DNA from: Alcanivorax hongdengensis A-11-3
Lineage (GTDB): Bacteria; Pseudomonadota; Gammaproteobacteria; Pseudomonadales; Alcanivoracaceae
Length of the DNA: 64,000 bases
Reading direction: 5' to 3'
NCBI RefSeq assembly: GCF_000300995.1
Contig: NZ_AMRJ01000010.1
Location: 1-64,000, forward strand
Shown here piece after piece: positions 55,079 through 63,593 of this stretch; position 1 is the stretch's first letter, and each line of letters begins with the position of its first letter. The position numbers and the translations under genes are program-made. The notes under the pieces are model-generated. The model searched no databases, was not told the origin of the DNA, and saw only the letters and a program-made list of their open reading frames with translations.

Positions 55079-55528
55079 CTAGGACAGACCGGCCAGTTGC
55101 TGGTTAAGCCATTGCTGGAACTGTGCCTTGGACAGGGCACCGGACAGGCGCGCCACTTCCCGGCCCCGGTGAAAGAGCATCAGGGTGGGGATGGAGCGGA
55201 TCTGGAAGGCTCCGCCACTTTGCGGGTTGGCGTCGGTGTCCAGTTTCACGAACACCGCCCGGTCGGCCATCTCCGCGGCCACCTGGCGAAACACCGGCGC
55301 AAAATGCTGGCAGGGCCCGCACCAGGGGGCCCAGAAATCCACCACCACCGGCAGATCCGTCTTGTCCAGGTAACGGCGAAAGTCCCGGTCACTGGCGTCC
55401 AGTGGCTGGCCGGGCAGCAGGGCAGTGCGGCATTTGCCGCAGACCGGGCCATCAGAGAGCCGTGCCGTGGGCACCCGATTGAGGGCGCCGCAGGCCGGGC
55501 AGACCAGTTGGGTGGAGGTAGCTTTCAT
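55079..55528 (-). CDS. trxC: Thioredoxin 2
   Basis: A 149-aa thioredoxin with the TrxC-specific N-terminal zinc-ribbon (C10-x2-C13 and C30-x2-C33) followed by a thioredoxin domain with active site W-C70-GPC73 and the cis-Pro loop IRSIPTLMLF. It reduces protein disulphides in the cytoplasm. The ATG at 55528 is chosen because it aligns with the TrxC N-terminus; the longer frame would add 42 unrelated residues. Confidence 0.93.
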   Translation of the reverse strand: MKATSTQLVCPACGALNRVPTARLSDGPVCGKCRTALLPGQPLDASDRDFRRYLDKTDLPVVVDFWAPWCGPCQHFAPVFRQVAAEMADRAVFVKLDTDANPQSGGAFQIRSIPTLMLFHRGREVARLSGALSKAQFQQWLNQQLAGLS

Positions 55529-55583
55529 GGGCGTTGTCCGAGGTAGGAGGCCTGCTACCAATATCGGGTTGCGCCGGGGGAAT

Positions 55584-56342
55584 TCAAGCGCCCGGGGGAG
55601 TGAAAACAAAGCGACCGCTATCCGGGTTGAAGGTGTAAATGGCGGAACGGTCACCCCGCTGGCTGTAGCAGGTCAGGACAATCTGCTCCGGACCCCGGGG
55701 GCTGGCTGTTTGCAGGTTCATGTAGATCGGCGTCATGGTGAAACCGAAACCGCATTCATGGGCATTGGGGTTGAACCGCTGCACGACCTTGCCGCTGGCC
55801 TTGCTGATCACGTCAACGCGATCAATGCTGACGTTGCCCTGTTCGGTTCGATAGAGACCGACGAAGGTGTGGTAGGCGGTCTGTCCCCAGAAGGGAATCT
55901 TTAGCTCGGCGCTACCGTGGGCAGGGTGATCATCATTTAGTTGCCCGGCCCGTGACAGGTTAACGGCTAGCGTATGATGACGGTCATGCCATTTTCCGTT
56001 GGCGCCTTGCCCGGTGAGCGTCAGTTGCAGGGGGCAGGCTGTGGTGTCGAAGCCGCTTTTGCTGCCCTGCTCAATGATCCGGGAAAAGGTCCTGGTGTCA
56101 TGGATTTCGCACAGAGCTAGCTGGTCGCCATCCAGTTTGCCGTAAAGCACGATGGGCGAGCGATAACGGTCGTAGTAATAACTGCCTTCCACGTTCAGGC
56201 CCGAACCGAACGAGTACACTTGCAGGGACAGGTGCACTGCGGCGTCACCAAGATGCCCGGTGTAATTGGTGACCCGGTACCAGCCGGCAGTGGCCGGGCT
56301 GGTCAGGATCAGCAACGGTATCAGGCTCAGGAGGCGATACAT
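55584..56342 (-). CDS. Exported hypothetical protein
   Basis: A 252-aa protein with a signal peptide (MYRLLSLIPLLILTSPATA) and a beta-rich mature part. Aromatic-rich strands (SYYYDRYRSPIVLYGKLDG) and four cysteines may form two disulphides. I do not recognise the family; it may be periplasmic or an outer-membrane-associated beta-sandwich. The start has AGGAGGC upstream. It lies upstream of trxC on the same strand with a 55-base gap. Confidence 0.65.
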   Translation of the reverse strand: MYRLLSLIPLLILTSPATAGWYRVTNYTGHLGDAAVHLSLQVYSFGSGLNVEGSYYYDRYRSPIVLYGKLDGDQLALCEIHDTRTFSRIIEQGSKSGFDTTACPLQLTLTGQGANGKWHDRHHTLAVNLSRAGQLNDDHPAHGSAELKIPFWGQTAYHTFVGLYRTEQGNVSIDRVDVISKASGKVVQRFNPNAHECGFGFTMTPIYMNLQTASPRGPEQIVLTCYSQRGDRSAIYTFNPDSGRFVFTPPGA

Positions 56343-56358
56343 GATACGGCTCCTAGGG

Positions 56359-56910
56359 CTAGTGATAACGGCGCGCGGCCAGCGCCACCATCACCAGCAT
56401 CCAGCCGTTCATCAGCAGTTCGATGGCCAGGAACAGCCCCACCACCCATTCACCGGATTGCGGCCACTGGGCGAAGATCATCCCGGACAGGGCCAGGCCG
56501 ATCACGGCGCTGACAATCAGTAAAAAGACATTGGCGCCGCCACGGGCATGCCAGGCAATGAACAGGCGGAACACCGAGGTGATGGCAATGGCCACGGCAA
56601 TGATCAGGGTCAGGGCGCCGGCGGAGACCACCGGGTTGGCCATCACGTAGCCGCCCAGCAACGCATAAAGCAGACCCAGGATCAGAAACGGCAGGCTGCG
56701 CGACAGCGTGGCGGTGCGAAATGCCTGCAGGATCTGGATCACCCCGCCGAGCAGCAGCAGGCCACCAACCCAGAACACCCCGATCAGGGTGAACAGCCCC
56801 ACGGCACCAATGCCGAAGGTGCCCAGTAACACGAACACAAGACCGGTGATCAGCAGGCCGCGCCAGTGGCGGGCCAGTTCTTCCAGCATGGCAGGAGGTG
56901 TGTCAGGCAT
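56359..56910 (-). CDS. HdeD/DUF308-family membrane protein
   Basis: A 183-aa protein with six membrane helices in three pairs, the DUF308 repeat plan (GLLITGLVFVLLGTFGI, FWVGGLLLLGGVIQI, LILGLLYALLGGYVM and so on). HdeD of E. coli is linked to acid resistance; that function is not shown for this protein. The ATG at 56910 with GGGAGCC upstream replaces a longer frame that adds about 100 non-homologous residues. It is upstream of the exported hypothetical gene, 16 bases away, so they likely share a transcript. Confidence 0.8.
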   Translation of the reverse strand: MPDTPPAMLEELARHWRGLLITGLVFVLLGTFGIGAVGLFTLIGVFWVGGLLLLGGVIQILQAFRTATLSRSLPFLILGLLYALLGGYVMANPVVSAGALTLIIAVAIAITSVFRLFIAWHARGGANVFLLIVSAVIGLALSGMIFAQWPQSGEWVVGLFLAIELLMNGWMLVMVALAARRYH

Positions 56911-56981
56911 GGCGAGGCTCCCTTTCGCAGCAATGACATGGCTGACTGTAGCACAGTGACCGGGGCGCTTTTTGTGACGGA

Positions 56982-57530
56982 TCAGGCGCCGGCGGGGTAC
57001 CAGGTGTCCAGCTGCATTTCTTCGGAGCGGTCGGTGCTGCCGAACCACACCTGGCCGTCCTGGATCATGCATTGCAGTTGCATGGTGCGCTCCACCATGG
57101 GCTCCAGCGCCGCCTCGCTTTCCGGGCTCACATGGATAATGGTCAGGTTGTCGAAGCGGCGTGCCTTGCTGGCCATGGCCTGCCACCAGACCTGCGGTGC
57201 GCGCGGGCCGTAGCAATACACGGTGACCTGCTCGGCCTGGCCACAGGCCTTGCGCAGGCGCTTTTCATCGGGCATGCCCAGTTCGATCCAGTGGGCCAGG
57301 GTGTCGTCCGGGTTGCGCTGCCACAGGTCCGGCTCTTCCGGGTTGGAGATGCCCTTGCAGAATGTCAGGTCTTCATGGGCGTTGAGGGCAAAGGCCAGCA
57401 ATCGCAGCATCATGCGCGACTCGGTTTCCGAGGGGTGCAGCGCCACCGTCAGGTTGTGGGTGGCGTAGTAGTCCCGGTCCATGTCGGAGAGGGTCAGCTC
57501 GGCTTTGAAGATGGTGGCGGTCAGGGCCAT
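56982..57530 (-). CDS. yaeQ: YaeQ family protein
   Basis: A 182-aa YaeQ protein: MALTATIFKAELTLSDMDRDYYATHNLTVALHPSETE at the start and GISNPEEPDLWQRNPDDTLAHWIELGMPDEKRLRKACGQA in the middle are strongly conserved in the family. The fold is PD-(D/E)XK nuclease-like, but activity is unproven. YaeQ was first studied as a suppressor of rfaH loss. Apparently monocistronic. Confidence 0.9.
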   Translation of the reverse strand: MALTATIFKAELTLSDMDRDYYATHNLTVALHPSETESRMMLRLLAFALNAHEDLTFCKGISNPEEPDLWQRNPDDTLAHWIELGMPDEKRLRKACGQAEQVTVYCYGPRAPQVWWQAMASKARRFDNLTIIHVSPESEAALEPMVERTMQLQCMIQDGQVWFGSTDRSEEMQLDTWYPAGA

Positions 57531-57618
57531 GGTGATTCCTGGTCTGGGGGCTTGGGGTCTGACGTTGCAGGGTGGGCATTATGCCCCTTTGTGGCCACGA
57601 CGTCAGACCGCTGACCGG

Positions 57619-58170
57619 TTAAAACAAAGCCCAGAGGCCGAAGCCGATGAACAGCACGGCGCTGATGCGGTGGGCCCAGGTTTCCAGTTTGTCGTTGCCG
57701 AACTGGTGCGCCAGCCAGATCACCGGCAGGTTGGCGGCGATCATGCCCAGGGTGGAACCGCCCAGCACCGACCAGAACTGCCCCTGGAACTGTACTGCCA
57801 GGGCGACCGTGGCCAGCTGGGTCTTGTCGCCGATTTCGGCGATGAAGAACAGCACCAGGGTGGTCAGGAAAGGCCCGAAGCGGTTGTTGCTCCCGACGTC
57901 TTCGTCCTTGTCCGGGATCAGCATCCACAGGCCCAGGGCGATAAAGCTGCCACCGAGAATCCAGCGCATCCAGTCCATTGGCACGGTGTCGGCCAGCCAT
58001 TCGCCGAACCACACCGAGGCGCCGTGGTTGACCAGGGTGGCAATCACCACGCCGGCGAGAATCGGCCAGGGTTTGCGGTATTTGAGAATCAACGCCAGCG
58101 AGAGTAGCTGGGTCTTGTCGCCGATTTCGCCCAGGGCGACCAGCATCAGTGAGCTGAGTAAGGCGTCCAT
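57619..58170 (-). CDS. Manganese exporter, Gdt1/TMEM165 (UPF0016, MneA-like) family
   Basis: A 183-aa membrane protein with six helices in two halves, each half starting with the family motif E-x-GDK-T (GEIGDKTQLLS near residue 14 and AEIGDKTQLATVAL near 110). Members export Mn(II), and in bacteria protect from manganese excess. The gene is preceded by a yybP-ykoY manganese riboswitch, which supports the assignment independently. The ribosome-binding site AGGAACC lies just after a long hairpin that is part of the switch. Confidence 0.92.
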   Translation of the reverse strand: MDALLSSLMLVALGEIGDKTQLLSLALILKYRKPWPILAGVVIATLVNHGASVWFGEWLADTVPMDWMRWILGGSFIALGLWMLIPDKDEDVGSNNRFGPFLTTLVLFFIAEIGDKTQLATVALAVQFQGQFWSVLGGSTLGMIAANLPVIWLAHQFGNDKLETWAHRISAVLFIGFGLWALF

Positions 58171-58182
58171 GACAGGTTCCTG

Positions 58183-58388
58183 AGGGGCGGGATTGCGAAC
58201 ACAGAGACATCACCGGCCAATCCCGCCCCTAGCGGAATACCAGCGATGTCTCAGGTCTCGTCAATCCGTCGGGACGGGCGTGGACGCCATGCGCATGAGG
58301 CGCAACTATGTTGACGGCCACCAGGAGGCGTAACGGAATGGATCCGCTGCGTCGAGCGACTACTCCCCCAAGACGGGGCAAACCTTAG
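58183..58388 (-). promoter_or_regulatory. yybP-ykoY manganese riboswitch with expression platform
   Basis: On the minus strand the aptamer (about 58388 to 58250) shows the conserved GGGGGAGTAG loop (58360-58369) and the CAACATAG segment (about 58302-58312), the two loops that dock to bind Mn(II). It closes with a P1 stem AAGGTTT...AGACCT. Downstream, an AGGGGCGGGATTG/CAATCCCGCCCCT hairpin (58183-58195 with 58218-58230) abuts the ribosome-binding site. The hairpin loop holds GATGTCTC, the exact complement of GAGACATC at the aptamer 3' end (58245-58252), so a switch in pairing can be proposed. Confidence 0.88.
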
Positions 58389-58436
58389 CGGCAAAGGGGC
58401 GCAGTGGCAAGTACAATGGGCGGGTCACGTCACCCC

Positions 58437-58501
58437 GTGGGAGCTTGCCTGCAAGCGATGGTCCTCCGAAAAGACACCCTCGCTTGCAGGCAAGCTCCTA
58501 C
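58437..58501. repeat. Inverted REP pair upstream of slyX
   Basis: GTGGGAGCTTGCCTGCAAGC followed by GA, 21 spacer bases, then its complement (58480-58501) with a single mismatch. The two 22-base arms could fold as one long hairpin or as two short ones. The outer sequence GT(G/A)GGAG matches the REP-like repeats at 12.5 and 16 kb. Confidence 0.75.
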
Positions 58502-58546
58502 AGTCGGTTGGGGGATATTCTCCTGCCCGCCATAGAGAGAGCCACC

Positions 58547-58753
58547 ATGAGTGAAGAACGATTTCTGGATATCGAAACCAAGCTGGCCTACCAGGAAGAC
58601 CTGGTCCATGCCCTGAACAAGGTGGTCAGCGACCAGCAGCGCCAGATCGACGAGCTGGAAAAGGCCTGCCGCAAGATGGTGGACCGGCTGGTGGATCTGG
58701 GCGAAGCCTTCGCTGCCGCCCAGGTCGAAGACGCCCCGCCGCCGCATTACTAG
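58547..58753 (+). CDS. slyX: SlyX family protein
   Basis: A 68-aa protein, almost all one coiled coil: MSEERFLDIETKLAYQEDLVHALNKVV, then DQQRQIDELEKACRKMVDRL and a proline-rich tail ending PPPHY, the usual SlyX end. Function is unknown despite wide distribution. ATG 58547 has GAGAGAG upstream; the longer frame from 58445 begins inside the REP pair and is rejected. Confidence 0.88.
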   Translation: MSEERFLDIETKLAYQEDLVHALNKVVSDQQRQIDELEKACRKMVDRLVDLGEAFAAAQVEDAPPPHY

Positions 58754-58775
58754 TCGGCAAGATGAGACAAACAAA

Positions 58776-58807
58776 GAGGCCGCGCCCAATGTTATGGGCG
58801 CGGCCTC
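58776..58807. terminator. Bidirectional terminator between slyX and pilU
   Basis: A perfect GAGGCCGCGCCCA/TGGGCGCGGCCTC hairpin with a short loop. On the minus strand it is followed by TTTGTTTG, suiting pilU; on the plus strand the tail is less T-rich. Confidence 0.8.
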
Positions 58808-58868
58808 ATCCTCTCTGCTGGCACTGACCTTTCGCGCGCAGCTATTCACTGTTAATTATTCATTGCCG

Positions 58869-59990
58869 TTACTCCGTATCCTCGATGCTCAACCCGCGGG
58901 TGGCCACATCCAGGCTGGAGGCGTCCGTCTCGTTGCCGAGCTTGATCATCAGGCGCAGGTCGTTGGGCGAGTCGGCGTGCAGCATGGCGTCCTCGTAGGT
59001 GATTTCGCCGGCGGAGTAGAGGTCATAGAGCGCCTGGTCAAAGGTCTGCATGCCCTGTTCGCGGGACTTGCGCATCAGCTCCTTGAGCGCGTGCACCTCG
59101 CCCTTGCGGATATGGTCCTGCACCAGCGGCGTGCCCAGCAGCACTTCGATGGCGGCTCGGCGGCCCTTGCCGTCCGGGGTGGGGATCAGCTGCTGGGCGA
59201 CAATGCCCTTCATGTTCAGGGACAGGTCCATCCACAGCTGGTCGTGCATGTCCGCCGGGAAGAAATGGATGATGCGGTCCAGCGCCTGGTTGGCGTTGTT
59301 GGCATGCAGGGTGGCCAGGCACAGGTGGCCGGTTTCGGCGAAGGCGATGGCCTTGTCCATGGTCTCGCGGGTCCGGATCTCGCCGATCAGGATCACGTCC
59401 GGCGCCTGACGCAGGGTGTTCTTCAGGGCCACGTCGAAGCTTTCCGTGTCGATGCCCACCTCGCGCTGGGTGACGATGCAGCCCTGGTGCTGGTGGATGA
59501 ATTCGATCGGGTCCTCGATGGTGATGATGTGGCCCTTGGAGTTCTTGTTGCGGTGGCCAATCATGGAGGCCAGTGAGGTGGATTTACCGGTACCGGTGGC
59601 ACCCACGAAGATCACCAGGCCACGCTTGGTCATGGCCAGTTCCTTGATCACCGGCGGCAGGCGCAGGTCATCCACGTTGGGAATCTTGGTTTCGATGCGA
59701 CGCAGCACCATGCCTACCAGGTTGCGCTGGTAGAAGGCAGAGACCCGGAAGCGGCCCACGCCCCGGGCGGAAATGGCGAAGTTGCACTCGTGCTTCTCGA
59801 CGAATTCGCGGCGCTGGTTCTCGGTCATCACGCCAAACACGATATCCCGGGTCATGTCCGGGGTCAGCGCGCTCTTGGTCACCGGCAGTATCTTGCCGTG
59901 CACCTTCATGCTGGGCGGCACGCCGGCGGTGATGAACAGGTCCGAGCCACCCTTCTGGACCATCAGTTTGAGAAGTTCTTCAAATTCCAT
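58869..59990 (-). CDS. pilU: Type IV pilus retraction ATPase PilU
   Basis: A 373-aa PilT-like ATPase. Walker A GATGTGKST, Asp box ITIEDPIEFIHQHQGC, Walker B ILIGEIRTRETM and His box TGHLCLATLHANNANQALDRI are present. The C-terminal tail and the second position after pilT mark it as PilU, the accessory motor that helps PilT disassemble pili. It is the distal gene of pilT-pilU (59-base gap). Confidence 0.92.
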   Translation of the reverse strand: MEFEELLKLMVQKGGSDLFITAGVPPSMKVHGKILPVTKSALTPDMTRDIVFGVMTENQRREFVEKHECNFAISARGVGRFRVSAFYQRNLVGMVLRRIETKIPNVDDLRLPPVIKELAMTKRGLVIFVGATGTGKSTSLASMIGHRNKNSKGHIITIEDPIEFIHQHQGCIVTQREVGIDTESFDVALKNTLRQAPDVILIGEIRTRETMDKAIAFAETGHLCLATLHANNANQALDRIIHFFPADMHDQLWMDLSLNMKGIVAQQLIPTPDGKGRRAAIEVLLGTPLVQDHIRKGEVHALKELMRKSREQGMQTFDQALYDLYSAGEITYEDAMLHADSPNDLRLMIKLGNETDASSLDVATRGLSIEDTE

Positions 59991-60049
59991 GTCGTTTGCC
60001 TGCCTGCCCGGGGTTGTTAGCCCGGACGGTTGTTATCTGAGTTACCGGG

Positions 60050-61084
60050 TCAGATTGAGTCCGGGCTCTTGGCTTTTTCACGGGCCACGTCACGGGCCAC
60101 CACCCCTTTCTGCACCAGGCCCTGCAGGCACTGATCCAGGGTCTGCATGCCCAGCGCGCCGCCGGTCTGGATGGCGGAGTACATCTGCGCCACCTTGTCC
60201 TCGCGGATCAGGTTCCGAATCGCCGGGGTGCCGATCATGATCTCGTGGGCCGCCACCCGGCCGCCGCCGTTCTTCTTCATCAGCGTCTGCGAGATCACCG
60301 CCTGCAAGGACTCGGACAGCATGGAGCGGACCATGGATTTTTCCTCGGCGGGGAACACGTCCACCACCCGGTCAATGGTCTTGGCGGCGGAAGTGGTGTG
60401 CAGGGTGCCGAACACCAGGTGCCCGGTTTCCGCGGCGGTCAGCGCCAGGCGGATGGTTTCCAGGTCCCGCATCTCACCTACCAGAATGATGTCCGGGTCC
60501 TCCCGCAGGGCCGAGCGCAGGGCCTCGGCGAAGCCCAGGGTGTCACGGTGCACTTCGCGCTGGTTGACCAGGCACTTCTTGGATTCGTGCACGAATTCGA
60601 TCGGATCCTCGATGGTGAGGATGTGCTCGTAGCGGGTGTTGTTGATGTAGTCGAGCATGGCCGCCAGGGTGGTGGATTTCCCGGAGCCGGTGGGCCCGGT
60701 GACTAGCACGATACCGCGCGGGAATTCCGAGACCTTCTGGAACACCTTGCCCATGCCCAGATCTTCCATGGTCAGTACCTTGGAGGGAATGGTCCGGAAT
60801 ACCGCCCCGGCGCCGCGGTTGTGGTTGAAGGCGTTGACCCGGAAACGGGCCACCCCCGGCACCTCGAAGGAAAAGTCGGTCTCGAAGAACTCCTCGAAGT
60901 CCTTGCGCTGCTTGTCGTTCATGATGTCGTAGATCAGCGCGTGGACTTCCTTGTGCTCCATGGCCGGCAGGTTGATGCGGCGCACGTCGCCGTCTACCCG
61001 GATCATGGGGGGCAGGCCGGCGGACAAGTGAAGATCGGACGCGCCGTTTTTGGCGCTGAAGGCAAGCAGCTCGGTAATATCCAT
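60050..61084 (-). CDS. pilT: Type IV pilus retraction ATPase PilT
   Basis: A 344-aa hexameric ATPase. Walker A GPTGSGKST, Asp box TIEDPIEFVHESKKC, Walker B ILVGEMRDLETIR, His box TGHLVFGTLHTTSAAKTIDR, and the C-terminal AIRNLIRE helix that is essential in PilT. It drives pilus retraction for twitching motility and DNA uptake. It is divergent from yggS, the common Pseudomonas-type order. Confidence 0.95.
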   Translation of the reverse strand: MDITELLAFSAKNGASDLHLSAGLPPMIRVDGDVRRINLPAMEHKEVHALIYDIMNDKQRKDFEEFFETDFSFEVPGVARFRVNAFNHNRGAGAVFRTIPSKVLTMEDLGMGKVFQKVSEFPRGIVLVTGPTGSGKSTTLAAMLDYINNTRYEHILTIEDPIEFVHESKKCLVNQREVHRDTLGFAEALRSALREDPDIILVGEMRDLETIRLALTAAETGHLVFGTLHTTSAAKTIDRVVDVFPAEEKSMVRSMLSESLQAVISQTLMKKNGGGRVAAHEIMIGTPAIRNLIREDKVAQMYSAIQTGGALGMQTLDQCLQGLVQKGVVARDVAREKAKSPDSI

Positions 61085-61225
61085 GGATGTTCCGCTATTG
61101 ATTCTTGGTGTTGAAAGGGCGGTTTGCCGGGCCCTTTGTTATTATGGCGAGGGGGCTCGATTCCGGGCCGCCTCAGAAATTCGTCGCATGTCCTAAAGTA
61201 ACCCGACCTTTTGAGCCATTCAATC

Positions 61226-61915
61226 ATGACCCATCCCAAACCGCCTCTGGAAGGTATTCGTGCGCAAATTCGCTCAATTTGTGACCAGGCGGGCCGGGAC
61301 GCCGACAGCGTGTGCCTGCTGGCGGTAAGCAAGACCTGCACCGCAGCGGAGCTGGCGGCCCTGGCGGACCAGGGCCAGCGCCATTTCGGCGAGAACTACC
61401 TGCAGGAAGGGCTGGACAAGATAGCGGCCCTGACGGGCCGGGATCTGGTCTGGCATTTCATCGGCCCAATCCAGTCCAACAAGACCCGCGACATCGCTGC
61501 CCACTTTGACTGGGTGCACTCGGTGGATCGCCTCAAGGTGGCCCGCCGGCTCAGCGAGCAGCGCCCGGCGCAGCGTGCGCCACTCAATGTCTGTATCCAG
61601 GTCAATGTGGATGACGAAGCCAGCAAGAGCGGTGTGTCGCTGGCCGAGGTGGCGGCCCTGGCCGAGGCCGTGGCGGCCCTGCCCAACCTGCGTCTGCGGG
61701 GGCTGATGGCCATTCCCCGGGCCGACAGCGACGACCACAACCGGGCCGCTTTCCGACGGCTCGCCATGACACTGTCACATTTGCGCAATACAATGCCGGC
61801 CCTCGACACCCTGTCCATGGGCATGAGCGCGGATTATCCGGTGGCCATCGAAGAGGGCGCCACCGTGATCCGGCTGGGCACCGCCCTGTTCGGCCCGCGC
61901 CCGGCCCGCCAGTAA
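61226..61915 (+). CDS. yggS: PLP homeostasis protein YggS
   Basis: A 229-aa TIM-barrel pyridoxal-phosphate-binding protein; the PLP lysine is in LLAVSKT near residue 36. FGENYLQEG, WHFIGPIQSNK, GLMAIP and LSMGMSADYPVAIEEGATVIRLGTALFG are family signatures. It keeps free PLP in balance and has no known catalysis. ATG 61226 is preferred to the TTG five codons upstream; neither has a clear ribosome-binding site. It forms an operon with proC (39-base gap). Confidence 0.92.
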   Translation: MTHPKPPLEGIRAQIRSICDQAGRDADSVCLLAVSKTCTAAELAALADQGQRHFGENYLQEGLDKIAALTGRDLVWHFIGPIQSNKTRDIAAHFDWVHSVDRLKVARRLSEQRPAQRAPLNVCIQVNVDDEASKSGVSLAEVAALAEAVAALPNLRLRGLMAIPRADSDDHNRAAFRRLAMTLSHLRNTMPALDTLSMGMSADYPVAIEEGATVIRLGTALFGPRPARQ

Positions 61916-61954
61916 CGGTGTCGTCGCGTCACCAATAAAAAGGATTGCGCAGTT

Positions 61955-62764
61955 ATGGCTCAACAACTCATCGGTTTCATCGGTGCCGGCAACATGGCGA
62001 CCAGCCTGGCCGGCGGCATGGTGGCGAAAGGAATTCGCCCGGCCCGCATCTGGATGAGCGACCCCTCCCGGGATCGCCTGGACGAGGTGGCCCAGCTCCA
62101 TCGTGTGCACGTGAGCAGCGACAACCGCGAGGTGGCCGGCCGCGTGGACGTGCTGGTGCTGGCGGTGAAACCGCAGATGATGAAGGACGTGTGTGAAGGC
62201 CTGCGCGATATCATCGCCGACCGCCAGCCGCTGGTGATCTCCATCGCCGCCGGCGTGACCGTGGCCAACCTGCATGCCTGGCTGGGCGAAACCCCCACCG
62301 TGCGCTGCATGCCCAACACGCCGTCGCTGGTACAGGCCGGCGCCACCGGCCTGTACGCGGCGGACGGTGTCAGCGACGAACAGAAGGCCATGGCCAAGGA
62401 GATCCTCGGTTCCGTGGGCCTGACCTTCTGGTTTCAGGCGGAAAAGGAGCTGGATGCGGTGACCGCGGTGTCCGGTTCCGGCCCGGCCTATTTCTTCCTG
62501 CTGATGGAGTCGCTGATCGAGGCGGCCAAGGCCCAGGGGCTGGAGTATAACGCCGCTCGCCAGATGGTGCTGCAGACTGCCTGGGGCGCCGCCCAGCTGG
62601 CCATCACCAGTGAAGTGGGCCCGGATGTGCTGCGCCAGCAGGTCACCAGCCCGGGCGGCACCACCGCTGCCGCCCTGCAGGTGTTCGAAGAGGCGGGCTT
62701 CCGCGAACAGGTACAGGCCGCCGTGGCCGCCGCCCGCGAGCGTTCCGAAGAGCTGGCCGGTTAA
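61955..62764 (+). CDS. proC: Pyrroline-5-carboxylate reductase
   Basis: A 269-aa reductase for the last step of proline synthesis (P5C to proline with NAD(P)H). The Rossmann loop GFIGAGNMATSLAGG opens the protein; VLAVKPQMM and the conserved AVSGSGPAYFFLLMESLIEA and SPGGTTAAALQVFEEAGFR follow. AAGGA lies nine bases upstream. It sits between yggS and yggT as in many gammaproteobacteria. Confidence 0.95.
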   Translation: MAQQLIGFIGAGNMATSLAGGMVAKGIRPARIWMSDPSRDRLDEVAQLHRVHVSSDNREVAGRVDVLVLAVKPQMMKDVCEGLRDIIADRQPLVISIAAGVTVANLHAWLGETPTVRCMPNTPSLVQAGATGLYAADGVSDEQKAMAKEILGSVGLTFWFQAEKELDAVTAVSGSGPAYFFLLMESLIEAAKAQGLEYNAARQMVLQTAWGAAQLAITSEVGPDVLRQQVTSPGGTTAAALQVFEEAGFREQVQAAVAAARERSEELAG

Positions 62765-62908
62765 GCCGGGTTTTGCCGGTGCGCCGCTGGCGGCGCGATT
62801 TCAATATGGCGATCGCGCTGCCAGCAGGGCTCCCGCCTGCGGTGCCCCTTTGAAATTTCCGCCCCTTGCCCCAAACTCTGACCCCAGTTGTAACCAACGG
62901 AGTGATCC

Positions 62909-63457
62909 ATGAACCCGCAGGGTGCCCTGGTTTATCTGCTGGACTTCGTGTTCAGTGCCTACATCTTTATCGTTCTGACCCGTTTCGTGCTGCAGCTGGC
63001 CCGGGCGGATTTTTATAACCCCATCTCCCAGTTCGTGCTGAAGGCCACCAACCCGCTGCTCAAGCCGCTGCGGCGCATCATCCCCGGCTATGGCGGCCTG
63101 GATATCGCCTCGCTGGTGCTGGTGGTGGTGCTGATCATCGTCAAGGTGGTGGTGCTGAGCCTGCTGCTCAGTGGCGCGGTGCCGTCGCTGGCGGACCCGC
63201 GGCTGATTCTCTATACCCTGCGAGAACTGGCGGCCCTGATTCTCAACTATGTGTTCTGGGCGGTGCTGATCCGGGTGATTCTCAGCTGGGTGGCGCCGGA
63301 CCCGTACAACCCGGTGGTGCGGGTGATCGTGCAGATCACCGAGCCGATCATGGCGCCGGTGCGCAAGCTGCTGCCCCCCATGGGCGGGTTTGACCTCAGC
63401 CCGCTGCTGGTGTTGCTGGGCATCCAGTTATTGCAGATATTGTTCAAGCTACACTGA
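62909..63457 (+). CDS. yggT: YggT family membrane protein
   Basis: A 182-aa protein with two YggT repeats, each of two helices, and the repeat motif NP(I/L)L/V..P(L/V)R(R/K)(I/L)(I/L)P seen as NPLLKPLRRIIPGYGG and EPIMAPVRKLLPPMGG. Its role is poorly known; relatives are linked to osmotic tolerance and division-plane or thylakoid functions. It is downstream of proC (144-base gap with no gene) and ends at a terminator. Confidence 0.88.
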   Translation: MNPQGALVYLLDFVFSAYIFIVLTRFVLQLARADFYNPISQFVLKATNPLLKPLRRIIPGYGGLDIASLVLVVVLIIVKVVVLSLLLSGAVPSLADPRLILYTLRELAALILNYVFWAVLIRVILSWVAPDPYNPVVRVIVQITEPIMAPVRKLLPPMGGFDLSPLLVLLGIQLLQILFKLH

Positions 63458-63477
63458 CCGGGATCATGGATCGGAAC

Positions 63478-63502
63478 AAAAGGCGCCTCTGGCGCCTTTT
63501 TT
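63478..63502 (+). terminator. Rho-independent terminator after yggT
   Basis: An AAAAGGCGCC/GGCGCCTTTTTT hairpin with a three-base loop, 20 bases after the stop codon. Confidence 0.88.
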
Positions 63503-63593
63503 ATTGGCGGCGAACGCGCTATGCAGTAAACAGAGTATCAATGCCGTCGTGCTGGCCGGTCCCCGGCCATCTGGCCGTAATGGATGAGGTGCC

